Notes under the pieces: generated by a model
The model's database searches: none
Told to the model about the DNA's origin: nothing
What the model saw: the letters and a program-made list of their open reading frames with translations, nothing else
DNA from: Blautia hydrogenotrophica DSM 10507
GTDB taxonomy: Bacteria > Bacillota > Clostridia > Lachnospirales > Lachnospiraceae
Direction of reading: 5' to 3'
DNA length: 64,000 bases
Assembly: GCF_034356035.1 (NCBI RefSeq)
Contig: NZ_CP136423.1
Location: 2,542,001-2,606,000 of the forward strand
Shown: in pieces, positions 19,971 through 28,575 of the stretch
Numbering within the stretch: position 1 is the stretch's first letter
Layout of the letters: each line of letters begins with the position of its first letter
Translations under genes and position numbers: made by a program

Positions 19971-21743
19971 TTATTTTTCCTCCCTTCCGATTGCACCTTT
20001 CGGACAAACCTGTGCACAGACATCGCAGGCCACGCACTGCCCTTTGTCAATACTTACTTTCTTCGTCTTCTTGTCATAGGCCAAAGCTGGACAACCAGTC
20101 TTAATACATCTCTTACAGCCGATACATTTCTCATGGTCAACTACATTCGTCGCCTTATAATTTCCAAACTCCGCTTTGTCCTCAGCAGAAAGTTTCTTCA
20201 GAACACATGGCCAGCGGGTGATAATCACTGCCGGACCTTCCACATTGATTCCCCACTCGATCGCTTCCTTCACTTCGTCCAGCTTCAGCGGGTTCACTAC
20301 CTTCACATGCTTGCAGCCTAGCGCCTTGACCACAGCTTCTATATCGGTGGCATTTGCTGGCTCCCCTTTGATATTATATCCTGTGCCAGGGTTTTCCTGA
20401 TGCCCGGTCATTCCCGTGATGCGGTTATCCATCACTGTCAAAACCACATTGCTGTTATTATAGATTGCATCCAAAAGGCTCGTCATCCCCGAGTGGAAGA
20501 AGGTGGAATCCCCCATCATACCAAAGCATTTCTTTCCTGTCTGTGCTTTGTCAAACATCAGCTGAGCTCCATGGGCCACTGAGAATCCGCCTCCCATACA
20601 GATGGCGATGTCCTTACAGTTCAAAGGGTCCATACCGCTTAGCGCATAACAACCGATATCACTGACTGCAATCGCCCTCTTTTCCTTAGACAGCTGATAT
20701 AAAAAGCCTCGGTGGGGACATCCCGCACATAAAGTCGGAGGACGCTTCGCAATCTCTTCCGGGTTAATTTCAATCGTCTCGCTTTCCTCGTTCAGCAGCT
20801 CTTTGCGAACAATATCCGGATTCAGCTCATACATCAGCGGCAACTTCTCTTTTCCAACGCATTCGATGCCTGCCGCCTTGATCTGCTCTTCCATAAATGG
20901 ATCCAGCTCTTCAATCACGTACAGAGTTTCGACTTCTTTTGCAAATGCCCGGATCTTATCCATCGGAAGAGGATGCGTAAACCCTAATTTCAGATAAGAG
21001 GCATTGTCTCCGAAGACTTCTCTTGCATACTGATAGGATACGCCAGCTGTGACAATTCCAATTTTCTTGTCATGGTATTCTACACGGTTTAGCTCTGTCT
21101 CATTGGAGAATTTTTCCAGAGCTGTCATTCTCTCTTCCACATGTCTATGTAAAATTTTAGAGACAGCCGGGATTGGATCGTATTTCATTTTTTTCTCATA
21201 AGGAATAAACGGTACTTCCACTCTGTCTCCCATCTCCACGATGGATTTACTGTGACAGACACGGGTCGTCATACGCATTAAAACAGGCGCATCATACTTC
21301 TCACTGATCTCAAACGCCGCTTTCACAAAATCCTTACATTCTTGAGAGTCTGACGGCTCTAGCATCGGAATCTTAGCCGCCTTTGCATAATAACGGTTAT
21401 CTTGTTCGTCCTGGGAAGAATGAAGACCTGGGTCATCGGCCGAAATCACCATCAATCCCCCAGTCACACCTACATAAGACAGGGTAAACAATGGGTCTGC
21501 CGCCACATTCAAACCTACATGCTTCATAGATGCCATGGCACGTCCACCTGCAAAAGAAGCTCCAATCGCTGCCTCTAGAGCTACTTTTTCATTGGGAGCC
21601 CATTCTGAGAAGACTTCATCGTACTTTGACATATTTTCCAGGATCTCGGTACTCGGTGTACCTGGATAAGCGGATGCAAACTGAACACCAGCCTCCCACG
21701 CGCCCCTGGCAATCGCTTCATTGCCTGTCATTAATTGTTTCAA
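19971..21743 (-). CDS. iorA: Indolepyruvate:ferredoxin oxidoreductase, alpha subunit
   Basis: 590 residues with the pyrimidine-binding domain first (MTGNEAIARGAWEAGVQFAS; PGTPSTEI), a thiamine diphosphate domain (CAGCPHRGFLYQL; GMMGDSTFFHSGMTSLL) and a C-terminal ferredoxin domain with two cluster motifs (CIGCKRCIKTGCPA; CVACDVCAQVCP). The start appears to be TTG at 21743, 8 nt after GGAGG, rather than the ATG four codons later. It forms an operon with iorB and is divergent from a LysR-type gene, its probable regulator. Confidence 0.95.
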   Translation of the reverse strand: MKQLMTGNEAIARGAWEAGVQFASAYPGTPSTEILENMSKYDEVFSEWAPNEKVALEAAIGASFAGGRAMASMKHVGLNVAADPLFTLSYVGVTGGLMVISADDPGLHSSQDEQDNRYYAKAAKIPMLEPSDSQECKDFVKAAFEISEKYDAPVLMRMTTRVCHSKSIVEMGDRVEVPFIPYEKKMKYDPIPAVSKILHRHVEERMTALEKFSNETELNRVEYHDKKIGIVTAGVSYQYAREVFGDNASYLKLGFTHPLPMDKIRAFAKEVETLYVIEELDPFMEEQIKAAGIECVGKEKLPLMYELNPDIVRKELLNEESETIEINPEEIAKRPPTLCAGCPHRGFLYQLSKEKRAIAVSDIGCYALSGMDPLNCKDIAICMGGGFSVAHGAQLMFDKAQTGKKCFGMMGDSTFFHSGMTSLLDAIYNNSNVVLTVMDNRITGMTGHQENPGTGYNIKGEPANATDIEAVVKALGCKHVKVVNPLKLDEVKEAIEWGINVEGPAVIITRWPCVLKKLSAEDKAEFGNYKATNVVDHEKCIGCKRCIKTGCPALAYDKKTKKVSIDKGQCVACDVCAQVCPKGAIGREEK

Positions 21744-21918
21744 TGTATATTCCTCCTCACTTTGATAATCTGGTTTTATCTTAGCAACAATACCTCTAAA
21801 AATCCAATATTGTTTTCTAATAAGCTTATAAGGAAATGTTATTTATTTATATAAATATCAAAAATTCTATGATTTTATTGTGAATTTTGCATAATTATCT
21901 CAGTTTTTTATTTCCCTC

Positions 21919-21947
21919 TACACATTTTTCTAAAGTTATTTTATAAT
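21919..21947 (+). promoter_or_regulatory. Possible promoter of the LysR gene
   Basis: TATAAT (21942-21947) with a weak -35 (TACACA, 21919-21924) at 17 bp, in the iorA-LysR intergenic region. Only the -10 is convincing. The 257-bp intergenic region is AT-rich and would hold the LysR operator, but I see no clear T-N11-A site to single out. Confidence 0.35.
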
Positions 21948-22000
21948 CAAATGTAATAAATACCTTACCGCTCAAAATATAAAAAATAGGAGGAGTCATC

Positions 22001-22888
22001 TTGAATCTTCGACAACTAAAGTACTTCGTAACCCTAGCTGAAACTTTAAGCTTCACCAAAACTGCCCAGGTCTTTTATATCTCGCAGACCGCAGTCACTC
22101 AGCAGATCAAATCCCTGGAATCTCAACTGGGCGTTCCTCTCTTTCGCCGCACAAAACGAAAAGTAGAACTGACTTCTGCGGGTGCCGTCTTCCTCCCAGA
22201 AGCCAGGGAGATACTGGAAAAAACACAAAAGGCCATTGTCAAGACCAAGCTAGCCTACACTGGTTCTTCTGACACTCTGCGCATCGGCGTCGTCCAAGGC
22301 TACGAGCACTCTGATATGCCGGAAGCTCTGCATCGTTTCCGCGCGCAAAACCCCAACATCTCCATCTCCATTTTTCGTTCCGACGCCAGCGATCTCTACT
22401 GCGCTCTCCAAGAAATACGACTGGATGTAGCTTTCAATTCTCGGATAGCCCCTGGCAATCTGGAAGATTTCAACATCTCCAGCCATACATTAGCCACTTA
22501 CCCTTTGATGGTATTTCTACACCCGTCTCATCCTTTGGTTCGCAAAAAGGAGTGCAGCCTATCCGATTTAAATCATGAGCCCTTAATCTTTCCTGATCTC
22601 AGAAACGACCCGTCCGGGTACAATAAATGTCTTCTGGATTACTTTGTTCAGACCGGCTTTGTACCGACAATTGTCCAGGAATCCAGCAACTATGAAGCCA
22701 TCCTTCTGATGGTAGCCGCCTCCTTGGGGATTGCAATTTTGCCCTCCTACGCCCATGTTCTGGCTCACAACCTGGGAAATATCACTGCGATTCCCCTCAC
22801 AGGTGAGATTTCCTCTCTTGATATCGTAATTGCTTGGCATAATCAAAATCACAATCCTACGATTCAAAAATTTCTCTCTGCAGTGTGA
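22001..22888 (+). CDS. LysR-family transcriptional regulator
   Basis: 295 residues with the N-terminal winged helix-turn-helix of the family (NLRQLKYFVTLAETLSFTKTAQVFYISQTAVTQQIKSLESQLG...LFRRTKR in consecutive parts) and a periplasmic-binding-like effector domain (LRIGVVQGYEHSDMPEALHRF). Start is TTG at 22001 with AGGAGG ending 7 nt before it. It is divergent from iorAB, so it probably regulates that operon in response to an aromatic or 2-oxo acid; the effector is unknown. Confidence 0.93.
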   Translation: MNLRQLKYFVTLAETLSFTKTAQVFYISQTAVTQQIKSLESQLGVPLFRRTKRKVELTSAGAVFLPEAREILEKTQKAIVKTKLAYTGSSDTLRIGVVQGYEHSDMPEALHRFRAQNPNISISIFRSDASDLYCALQEIRLDVAFNSRIAPGNLEDFNISSHTLATYPLMVFLHPSHPLVRKKECSLSDLNHEPLIFPDLRNDPSGYNKCLLDYFVQTGFVPTIVQESSNYEAILLMVAASLGIAILPSYAHVLAHNLGNITAIPLTGEISSLDIVIAWHNQNHNPTIQKFLSAV

Positions 22889-22922
22889 CAAAAAGGCGGT
22901 CTAGAAAGGTCTTTCCTTGCAG

Positions 22923-23110
22923 AGCAAAATGAGCAAGCCCTCTTCAACTCCCCCATCTCCTCTATCTTGGAGAGTGCGTCCCGCTTTACACGCCACCGCA
23001 ACACCGTTTTGCAGTGCACCACTTTATTGCGGCGTGCACATCCTTAGCGGAGCGCTTGTATAATAGAAATAGCTTTCGCGCTTCAGCAAGATGAGGTATT
23101 TCCTATTATA
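22923..23110 (+). repeat. Structured intergenic repeat family, copy A
   Basis: Full-length relative of 23850-24038. It keeps the same order: CAAGCCC...CTTCAACTCCCCCAT, a CTCC/GGAG hairpin, CACGCCACCGCAACACCG with a TGCAGTGC partner, GCGGCGTGCACATCC, GCGGAGCG and a terminal long hairpin closed by TATAATAG/CTATTATA. Divergence in the stems tends to keep pairing. No coding potential seen. Confidence 0.75.
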
Positions 23111-23117
23111 CAGAAAA

Positions 23118-23160
23118 GAGCTGTACACAGGCGAGTCACTCACTCCCCTGCATACAGCTC
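23118..23160 (-). terminator. Terminator after the CarD-type gene
   Basis: GAGCTGTA (23118-23125) and TACAGCTC (23153-23160) form an 8-bp stem, followed on the minus strand by TTTTC, 24 bp past the stop codon at 23184. Confidence 0.55.
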
Positions 23161-23183
23161 TCCAAAACTTTCTTTCAGTCTTG

Positions 23184-23702
23184 TCACAATTCCTTCTGCA
23201 TCTTTTTCACCTGTTCTACTATATACTCTTTGACCTCTTCAAAAGGAATTCCCAAAGCCACTCCCAGTTCCTCGTAAAGAAGCATCTCTGCTTTCTTTCG
23301 ATACTCCAGGTCTGTCTTTCCCGCTTTCTTCCCATTCTTGATCAACCTGCGGTTTTTTACATAAACCGATTTGATCAGCCTCACCAGCTCTTCACAGGAA
23401 TGGGTCCGCAAAGAAGCTTTATAGTGCTCATTTAATACTCTCTGGTCCCGGCTGCTGCACACCCGCTCACAGATCTTGGGCATCCGCCAGATAAGCGCAT
23501 CTGCCTCCTCCCGGGTCATTACTGGACGCATGAACATATCACTGTCCACAGGAATGTAGATGGTTCCGCCTGTGCGGATCGGAGAAAGCTTATAATAAAT
23601 TTTTCCTGGGTGTGACCCTCTGATATTAGACAAAGGGCCAATTTCTTCCACACGGCAGACTCCGGTATTACCATACACAATGCAAGCCCCTTTTTCAAAC
23701 AT
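23184..23702 (-). CDS. CarD/CdnL-type transcriptional regulator
   Basis: 172 residues. The first 60 match the CarD-CdnL-TRCF RNA-polymerase-interacting domain (FEKGACIVYGNTGVCRVEEI, KIYYKLSPI, TIYIPVDSD), followed by an all-helical C-terminal domain. Such proteins bind the RNA polymerase beta subunit and tune initiation at rRNA and stress promoters. Good ribosome site (TTGGAGGAACC). It is a single gene flanked on both sides by direct copies of the 190-nt repeat. Confidence 0.9.
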   Translation of the reverse strand: MFEKGACIVYGNTGVCRVEEIGPLSNIRGSHPGKIYYKLSPIRTGGTIYIPVDSDMFMRPVMTREEADALIWRMPKICERVCSSRDQRVLNEHYKASLRTHSCEELVRLIKSVYVKNRRLIKNGKKAGKTDLEYRKKAEMLLYEELGVALGIPFEEVKEYIVEQVKKMQKEL

Positions 23703-23849
23703 TTTGGTTCCTCCAATCCAAATAATCCGTTACCTATATCTTATTTTTACCAACTATTTCTATTTTATCACTCAATAATGCTATTCACAAATAAAAATTT
23801 AAATTTTTTATTATTTTCGGTAACTATTCAACCATGCGACTGGTAAGGA

Positions 23850-24038
23850 CAAAGTGGGCAAGCCCACTTCAACTCCCCCATCCCCTCAATCTTTGAGGGG
23901 CGCAGTCCCACTTTGCACGCCGCCGCAACACCGCCTTGCGGTGTACTACCTTATTGCAGCGTGCGCATCCCTGGCGGAGCATTTATGTAATGGGAAAGGA
24001 CTTTCACGCATTAGCGTGACAAGGTCTTTCCTATTATA
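23850..24038 (+). repeat. Structured intergenic repeat family, copy B
   Basis: Best-preserved copy. In order: AAGTGGGC/GCCCACTT hairpin, CCCCTCAA/TTGAGGGG hairpin, ACACCGC/GCGGTGT hairpin, a GCGTGCGCATCC segment and a long terminal hairpin (GGAAAGGACTTTCACGC loop GCGTGACAAGGTCTTTCC, read as two arms). It occupies most of the 23703-24086 gap; the remaining bases there show no gene. Confidence 0.78.
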
Positions 24039-24086
24039 AAACAAAAATCCGGAGCAAGCTTGCCTGCAGGATTCTCTGCCTGAACC

Positions 24087-25298
24087 TTATTTTTCCTCGC
24101 ACACCTGGAAAATATAAAATTTCAGATAGTACGACTCCTCTGCCGCCCATAAAATCGGATGATCTGCCGCCTGCGTCCGATATTCTACCTGGCGAAGGCG
24201 CCTGTGGGCGCTTCTCGCAGCCTGATGAATCGTCTTCGTAAACAGCTCATAATCCATAAAATGAGAACAAGAACAGGTTGCCAGATATCCCCCTGGTTTT
24301 ACCAACTTCATCCCTCTTAGATTGATCTCCCGATAGCCTTTTACCGCGTTTTTGACAGAATTTCTGGATTTCGTGAACGCCGGCGGATCTAAGATCACCA
24401 CGTCAAACTTCTCCCCCTCCTGTTCTAGTTGAGGCAGCAGCTCAAACACATCTGCGCAAAGAAATTCCACTCGGTCTTCCATTCCATTGAGTCTCGCATT
24501 TTCTCTGGCCCGCGCACATCCTGACTCTGAGGCATCTACTCCAAGTACTGATCTTGCACCGCCTAGTGCCGCATTCAGAGCAAAGGAGCCCGTGTGAGTA
24601 AAACAGTCTAAGACTCTAGCATCCCGACACAGCCTTTGGATCGCCAAACGATTGTATTTTTGGTCCAGGAAAAATCCTGTCTTCTGTCCTTCTTTTACAT
24701 CCACAAGATACCGAATCCCATTCTCCGTGATCGGAACATTCGTGTCAAAAGGCTCACTTAAAAATCCTTTTACTCTGTCCATCCCTTCATTTAGGCGAAC
24801 CTTAGCATCACTTCTCTCGTAGATGCCCCGAATCTGAATTCCATCCTCAGCGAGCACCTCTTTTAATAGATTTAAAATCTCTGTTTTCATCCTGTCTATT
24901 CCCAGAGCCAGAGACTCCACCACCAGGACATCTGAAAATTTGTCCACTACCAGTCCTGGCAAAAAGTCCGCTTCGCCAAAAATAATCCTACAGCTCGAAA
25001 TATCCACGGTATGTTTTCTGTATTCCCAGGCATCCTTCACTCTCATGCGCAGAAATTCCCTGTCAATCACTGCGTCTTCCCGTCTAGTCATCATCCGAAC
25101 CCGAATCTTAGAATTCTGATTTATGAAGCCTTTTCCCATGGGATATCCGTCGAAGTCCTGAACTCTAACAATGTCTCCATTCTCAAAATGTCCCATAATC
25201 GATTCGATTTCGTTGTCGAAAATCCAGGCGCCCCCGGATTTGATCGTTCTCCCCTCACCTTTTTTCAATGTCACTATTGCCAGTTGTCTTTTTTCCAC
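24087..25298 (-). CDS. Class I SAM-dependent rRNA large-subunit methyltransferase (RlmI-like)
   Basis: 403 residues: an N-terminal PUA domain (GGAWIFDNEIESIMGHFENG), a central RlmI-type domain (KVRLNEGMD..., DVKEGQKTGFFLDQKYNR) and a Rossmann methyltransferase core (VLDCFTHTGSFALNAALGGA; DVVILDPPAFTKSRN with the catalytic DPP(A)F; YLATCSCSHFM). RlmI methylates C5 of a cytosine in 23S rRNA; the exact target here is inferred. GTG at 25298 sits 7-8 nt after GGAG; the open frame upstream starts inside the ribosome site. It follows the GNAT gene by 11 bp. Confidence 0.9.
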   Translation of the reverse strand: MEKRQLAIVTLKKGEGRTIKSGGAWIFDNEIESIMGHFENGDIVRVQDFDGYPMGKGFINQNSKIRVRMMTRREDAVIDREFLRMRVKDAWEYRKHTVDISSCRIIFGEADFLPGLVVDKFSDVLVVESLALGIDRMKTEILNLLKEVLAEDGIQIRGIYERSDAKVRLNEGMDRVKGFLSEPFDTNVPITENGIRYLVDVKEGQKTGFFLDQKYNRLAIQRLCRDARVLDCFTHTGSFALNAALGGARSVLGVDASESGCARARENARLNGMEDRVEFLCADVFELLPQLEQEGEKFDVVILDPPAFTKSRNSVKNAVKGYREINLRGMKLVKPGGYLATCSCSHFMDYELFTKTIHQAARSAHRRLRQVEYRTQAADHPILWAAEESYYLKFYIFQVCEEK

Positions 25299-25309
25299 TT
25301 TTTCTCTCC

Positions 25310-25798
25310 TCACTCACACTTATGATAAGCAATTCTCTCTGTTCCGTCTTCCGCCGTGACATAACCACATCTTTGAAAACCATTTTTCTCCAGCGCTCTT
25401 TGCATAGGCAGATTCTTCTCATGGGTATCAATTCTGAGATTTTGGCAGTTTTTCCAACACCATCCCAGAAATTCGTGAATCAGACCTCTGCCTTTGTCTA
25501 CCACGGCCACCCGGTGAATCGTTCCATAAGGCTCCCCATTCAGCCACCTTCCCTCCCGAATTTCCTCGTAGCTGGGTTCTCCTCCCAAAAAGAAGACAAA
25601 AACTCCCAAAAGCTTATCTCCCTCTAAGCACACGAACAGCTGTCCTGCCTCTATGTCCTGCATAATAAGTTTCTGGTTAGGGTATCCATTTTTCCACTGA
25701 TCTGGATTTCCAGTTTTTTCCATAAATTGTCTCGCCTGTGCATAGACTTCCTCAATCCTGGAAACTTCTTCTGACTTTGCTCTTCGTATTACCACCAT
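25310..25798 (-). CDS. GNAT-family N-acetyltransferase
   Basis: 162 residues with the GNAT layout: VVIRRAKSEEVSRIEEVYAQA (first strand and helix), DKLLGVFVFFLGGEP, then IHRVAVVDKGRGLIHEFLGWC (acetyl-CoA-binding helix region) and LRIDTHEKNLPMQRALEKNGFQRCG, typical of the RimI-like group. ATG at 25798 follows GGAGGGG. Substrate unknown. It is probably cotranscribed with the methyltransferase. Confidence 0.88.
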   Translation of the reverse strand: MVVIRRAKSEEVSRIEEVYAQARQFMEKTGNPDQWKNGYPNQKLIMQDIEAGQLFVCLEGDKLLGVFVFFLGGEPSYEEIREGRWLNGEPYGTIHRVAVVDKGRGLIHEFLGWCWKNCQNLRIDTHEKNLPMQRALEKNGFQRCGYVTAEDGTERIAYHKCE

Positions 25799-25894
25799 TT
25801 CCCCTCCTGTCCCGCATTTCTTCACTTAATATAAGGGACGTTTCCTTCTTTTGTCAATATTTCATTTTTCAAGCACGGCCGTCCTTTACCGGGT

Positions 25895-25937
25895 TTATCG
25901 CGCAAACCCTCATGCCGCTTGTCGGCGGCACCTTCAA
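25895..25937 (+). repeat. Short dispersed intergenic repeat, copy 2
   Basis: 38 of 43 bases identical to 4507-4549, same orientation, with a longer stem (GCCGC/GCGGC). It lies between the GNAT gene and sigK, two unrelated divergent genes. Confidence 0.6.
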
Positions 25938-26091
25938 AAGTATAACCTGCGGATTGCTCCATGCATCGCACTCCGACACATACGCCTGTGTACTCATATA
26001 GTAAAAAGACAACCTGCAAAATCAGTTGGAAAAGCACGAATTTCTTGTCCGCCTCATAGACTATATAGAAATCCCCTATGAGGTGAACTTT

Positions 26092-26718
26092 TTGAAAACA
26101 TTTCAAAAACCCCTGACGGTGGAGGAAGAGAGATATTACCTTAAAAAATTTCAAGAAGGGGATCTTAAAGCGAAAGATATTCTGATCGAGCGAAACCTCA
26201 GACTTGTAGCTCATGTGGTAAAAAAATATCAAGGATTGGAGGAAGACTTGGATGATTTGATCTCTATCGGAACCATTGGACTGATCAAGGCAGTATCCAC
26301 TTTCGACAGCAAAAAGTCCAACCGCCTGTCCACTTATGCCGCCAGATGTATCGACAATGAACTCCTCATGATGCTGAGAGCTCGAAAAAAATATTCCCGG
26401 GATGTTTCTTTGTACGAACCAATTGGCACTGACAAAGAAGGAAATGAAATCAATCTTCTGGATATCATTGAGAGTCCGCCGGAAGATGTCGTAGAAAATT
26501 ATTCGGTGAAACAGGACATTCAAAAGGCGATGCACCTTTTGTCCACCTGTCTTTCCCATAAAGAATATGAGGTAATCCGACTGCGCTTCGGACTATTCGG
26601 TGAAAAGGAATATACACAGAGGGAAATAGCAAAGCGGCTGAACATCAGCCGCTCTTACGTGTCTCGCATAGAAAAAAATGCACTATTAAAACTACGTCGT
26701 CTCTTCTTGTCTTCTTAG
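26092..26718 (+). CDS. sigK: Sporulation sigma factor SigK, no pro-sequence
   Basis: Late mother-cell sigma factor of sporulation. 208 residues with sigma-70 region 2 (RNLRLVAHVVKKYQG, DDLISIGTIGLIKAVSTFD, RLSTYAARCIDNELLM) and region 4 (EKEYTQREIAKRLNISRSYVSRIEK). The chosen start is TTG at 26092 after GAGGTG, giving MKTFQKPLTVEEER. The frame runs 22 codons further upstream to a TTG without a ribosome site, and that stretch is not hydrophobic, so the membrane-anchoring pro-sequence of Bacillus pro-sigma-K is absent. Confidence 0.88.
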   Translation: MKTFQKPLTVEEERYYLKKFQEGDLKAKDILIERNLRLVAHVVKKYQGLEEDLDDLISIGTIGLIKAVSTFDSKKSNRLSTYAARCIDNELLMMLRARKKYSRDVSLYEPIGTDKEGNEINLLDIIESPPEDVVENYSVKQDIQKAMHLLSTCLSHKEYEVIRLRFGLFGEKEYTQREIAKRLNISRSYVSRIEKNALLKLRRLFLSS

Positions 26719-27924
26719 AATATCATAAGGTTGGAAGGTCACACCGACATCCACATACAGCCTTTGCTGAGGATGTGGTGCGCTTTCCACCTCCTCGCCC
26801 TCTTCATTGAGAATTCGTCTGACTGTCACCTCTAAGTTTCTGCCGTCTGGCTTCATAACCTCAATCTTTTCTCCAACTGAAAATTTATTCCTCTGTGTAA
26901 TCTGAGCCATCCCTTCCGGTGTAAGCTCCTCCACAAAGCCTAAATAGGTGTACTCTTTCACATAGGTGTTATTGTCATAGATCTGCGCGTTTTCATCTGG
27001 TTTTCCATAAAAAAATCCAGTGGTAAACTGCCGATACGTACAATTGGAGATCTGTTCCCGATACCAGGGGAGATTTTCATGGTACTTCTTTGCACTTTCC
27101 AGATAGTCATCAATCGCCTTTCGATAGGTTCTGGCCACCGTAGCCACATAGAGAGCTGTCTTCATTCGCCCCTCTATCTTCAGACTATCCACTCCCGCGT
27201 CTAGCAGATCGTCCATGTGTTCAATCATGCACAAATCCTTAGAATTAAAAATATAGGTTCCTCTCTCGTTTTCATACACCGGCATATACTCTCCTGGTCT
27301 GGTCTCTTCCACAAGTGAATATTTCCAGCGGCATGGATGTGTACATGCTCCTTGGTTGGCATCTCTTCCCACCAGGTAATTGCTCAATAAACACCGCCCG
27401 GAATAAGAGATACACATTGCCCCATGCACGAAAGTCTCAATTTCCATATCTTCCGGTATATGAGCCCGAATCTGGCGAATCTCTTCTAGGGACAGCTCTC
27501 TAGCTGTCACCACCCTCTTCGCACCCATCTGATACCAAAAGCGGTAGGTCTCATAATTCGTGTTGTTGGCCTGCGTGCTGATATGGCGCTCCAGCTCAGG
27601 ACAGATTTCCTTTGCCAGCATAAAGATTCCCGGGTCCGCAATAATCAAACCATCCGGCCGAGTGGTCTTCAGCTCCTTCAGATACGCCCTGACCCCGTCC
27701 AGATCTCGGTTATGAGCTAAAATATTTACGGTCACATAGACTTTTACCTGGTGGGAATGAGCGAATGCAATCCCTTCTTTCATTTCTTCACGGGTAAAAT
27801 TTTTCGCCTTCGCCCTCAGACCAAAAGCTTCCCCGCCGATATAGACGGCGTCAGCACCAAATATGACTGCTATCTTAAGCACCTCCAGACTGCTGGCAGG
27901 CACTAACAATTCTGGTTTTCTCAT
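26692..27924 (-). CDS. U32 peptidase-family protein (RlhA/TrhP-like)
   Basis: 410 residues with the U32 fold and signature: ELLVPASSLEVLKIAVIFGADAVYIGG spread over the N-terminus, ERHISTQANNTNYE, FVHGAMCISYSGRCLLSNYLVGRDANQG and CTHPCRWKY, with the conserved Cys residues. Family members are RNA hydroxylation enzymes (tRNA 5-hydroxyuridine, or a 23S rRNA cytidine) rather than ordinary peptidases; the target is inferred. It overlaps the 3' end of sigK tail to tail by 27 bp. Ribosome site AAAGGAG. Confidence 0.9.
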   Translation of the reverse strand: MRKPELLVPASSLEVLKIAVIFGADAVYIGGEAFGLRAKAKNFTREEMKEGIAFAHSHQVKVYVTVNILAHNRDLDGVRAYLKELKTTRPDGLIIADPGIFMLAKEICPELERHISTQANNTNYETYRFWYQMGAKRVVTARELSLEEIRQIRAHIPEDMEIETFVHGAMCISYSGRCLLSNYLVGRDANQGACTHPCRWKYSLVEETRPGEYMPVYENERGTYIFNSKDLCMIEHMDDLLDAGVDSLKIEGRMKTALYVATVARTYRKAIDDYLESAKKYHENLPWYREQISNCTYRQFTTGFFYGKPDENAQIYDNNTYVKEYTYLGFVEELTPEGMAQITQRNKFSVGEKIEVMKPDGRNLEVTVRRILNEEGEEVESAPHPQQRLYVDVGVTFQPYDILRRQEETT

Positions 27925-27933
27925 GACTCTCCT

Positions 27934-28575
27934 TTATCCAATCTTTATGCTCACAGTGACCCCATCCCCAAGAGGGAGAATCGATGTCATCAGCTTAGGA
28001 TCATGTTTTAACGCAAACAGATAATCTCTCATTCTCTTGTGAATCGTACGGTTTCTCCGCTCCACGGCAAATCTCGACTCAATGATATCTCCGTCCTGAA
28101 GTACGTTGTCAGAGACCAGCACCCCTCCCGGCGCCAGCAACCTCATAATTTCAGGAAGAAAATGGATATACTGCCCCTTTGCCGCGTCCATAAAAATTAA
28201 ATCATAAGACTCATCCAAAGTCTTCAAGAGATCTTTCGCATCCCCGGCAAGCAGTGTAATTTGGTGAGAACGCCCGTACTTTTTAAAATTCTCCAACGCA
28301 ATCGGAATTCTTTTCTCATAGTTCTCTATCGTGGTAATCTGACATTTTTCAGGGCCATACTCACACATAAGAAGTGTGGAGAAGCCAATGGCAGTCCCCA
28401 CCTCCAATATTTTTTCCGGCTGCTTGATACCCAACAATACTTTCAAAAAACTTTGCATCTCCCGCCGTATCACGGGAACATAAGTCTCATGGGCATACTG
28501 TTCTAGTTCTTCCAGATAATCTTTATTTCCTGTATCCAGAGAATTGATATACGTGGTCAGCCTCTCATCAATCAT
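27934..28575 (-). CDS. SAM-dependent O-methyltransferase (TrmR-like)
   Basis: 213 residues of the class I small O-methyltransferase family: ILEVGTAIGFSTLLMCEYG (SAM loop), ITTIENYEKRIPIALENFKK, YDLIFMDAAKGQY and GGVLVSDNVLQDGDI with the metal-binding acidic residues. Some Firmicute members 5-methoxylate uridine 34 of tRNA, and linkage to the U32 (5-hydroxyuridine) gene 9 bp downstream fits that pathway. ATGA overlap with the upstream mltG-like gene. Confidence 0.9.
   Translation of the reverse strand: MIDERLTTYINSLDTGNKDYLEELEQYAHETYVPVIRREMQSFLKVLLGIKQPEKILEVGTAIGFSTLLMCEYGPEKCQITTIENYEKRIPIALENFKKYGRSHQITLLAGDAKDLLKTLDESYDLIFMDAAKGQYIHFLPEIMRLLAPGGVLVSDNVLQDGDIIESRFAVERRNRTIHKRMRDYLFALKHDPKLMTSILPLGDGVTVSIKIG

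Noticed and set aside
22923..24038. CRISPR array
   Set aside because: Two long diverged copies with a gene between them; no short regular repeats and no cas genes.
25822..26559. 245-codon minus-strand frame opposite sigK
   Set aside because: Antisense to the conserved sigma-K regions, Phe/Gln-rich and without a convincing ribosome site.
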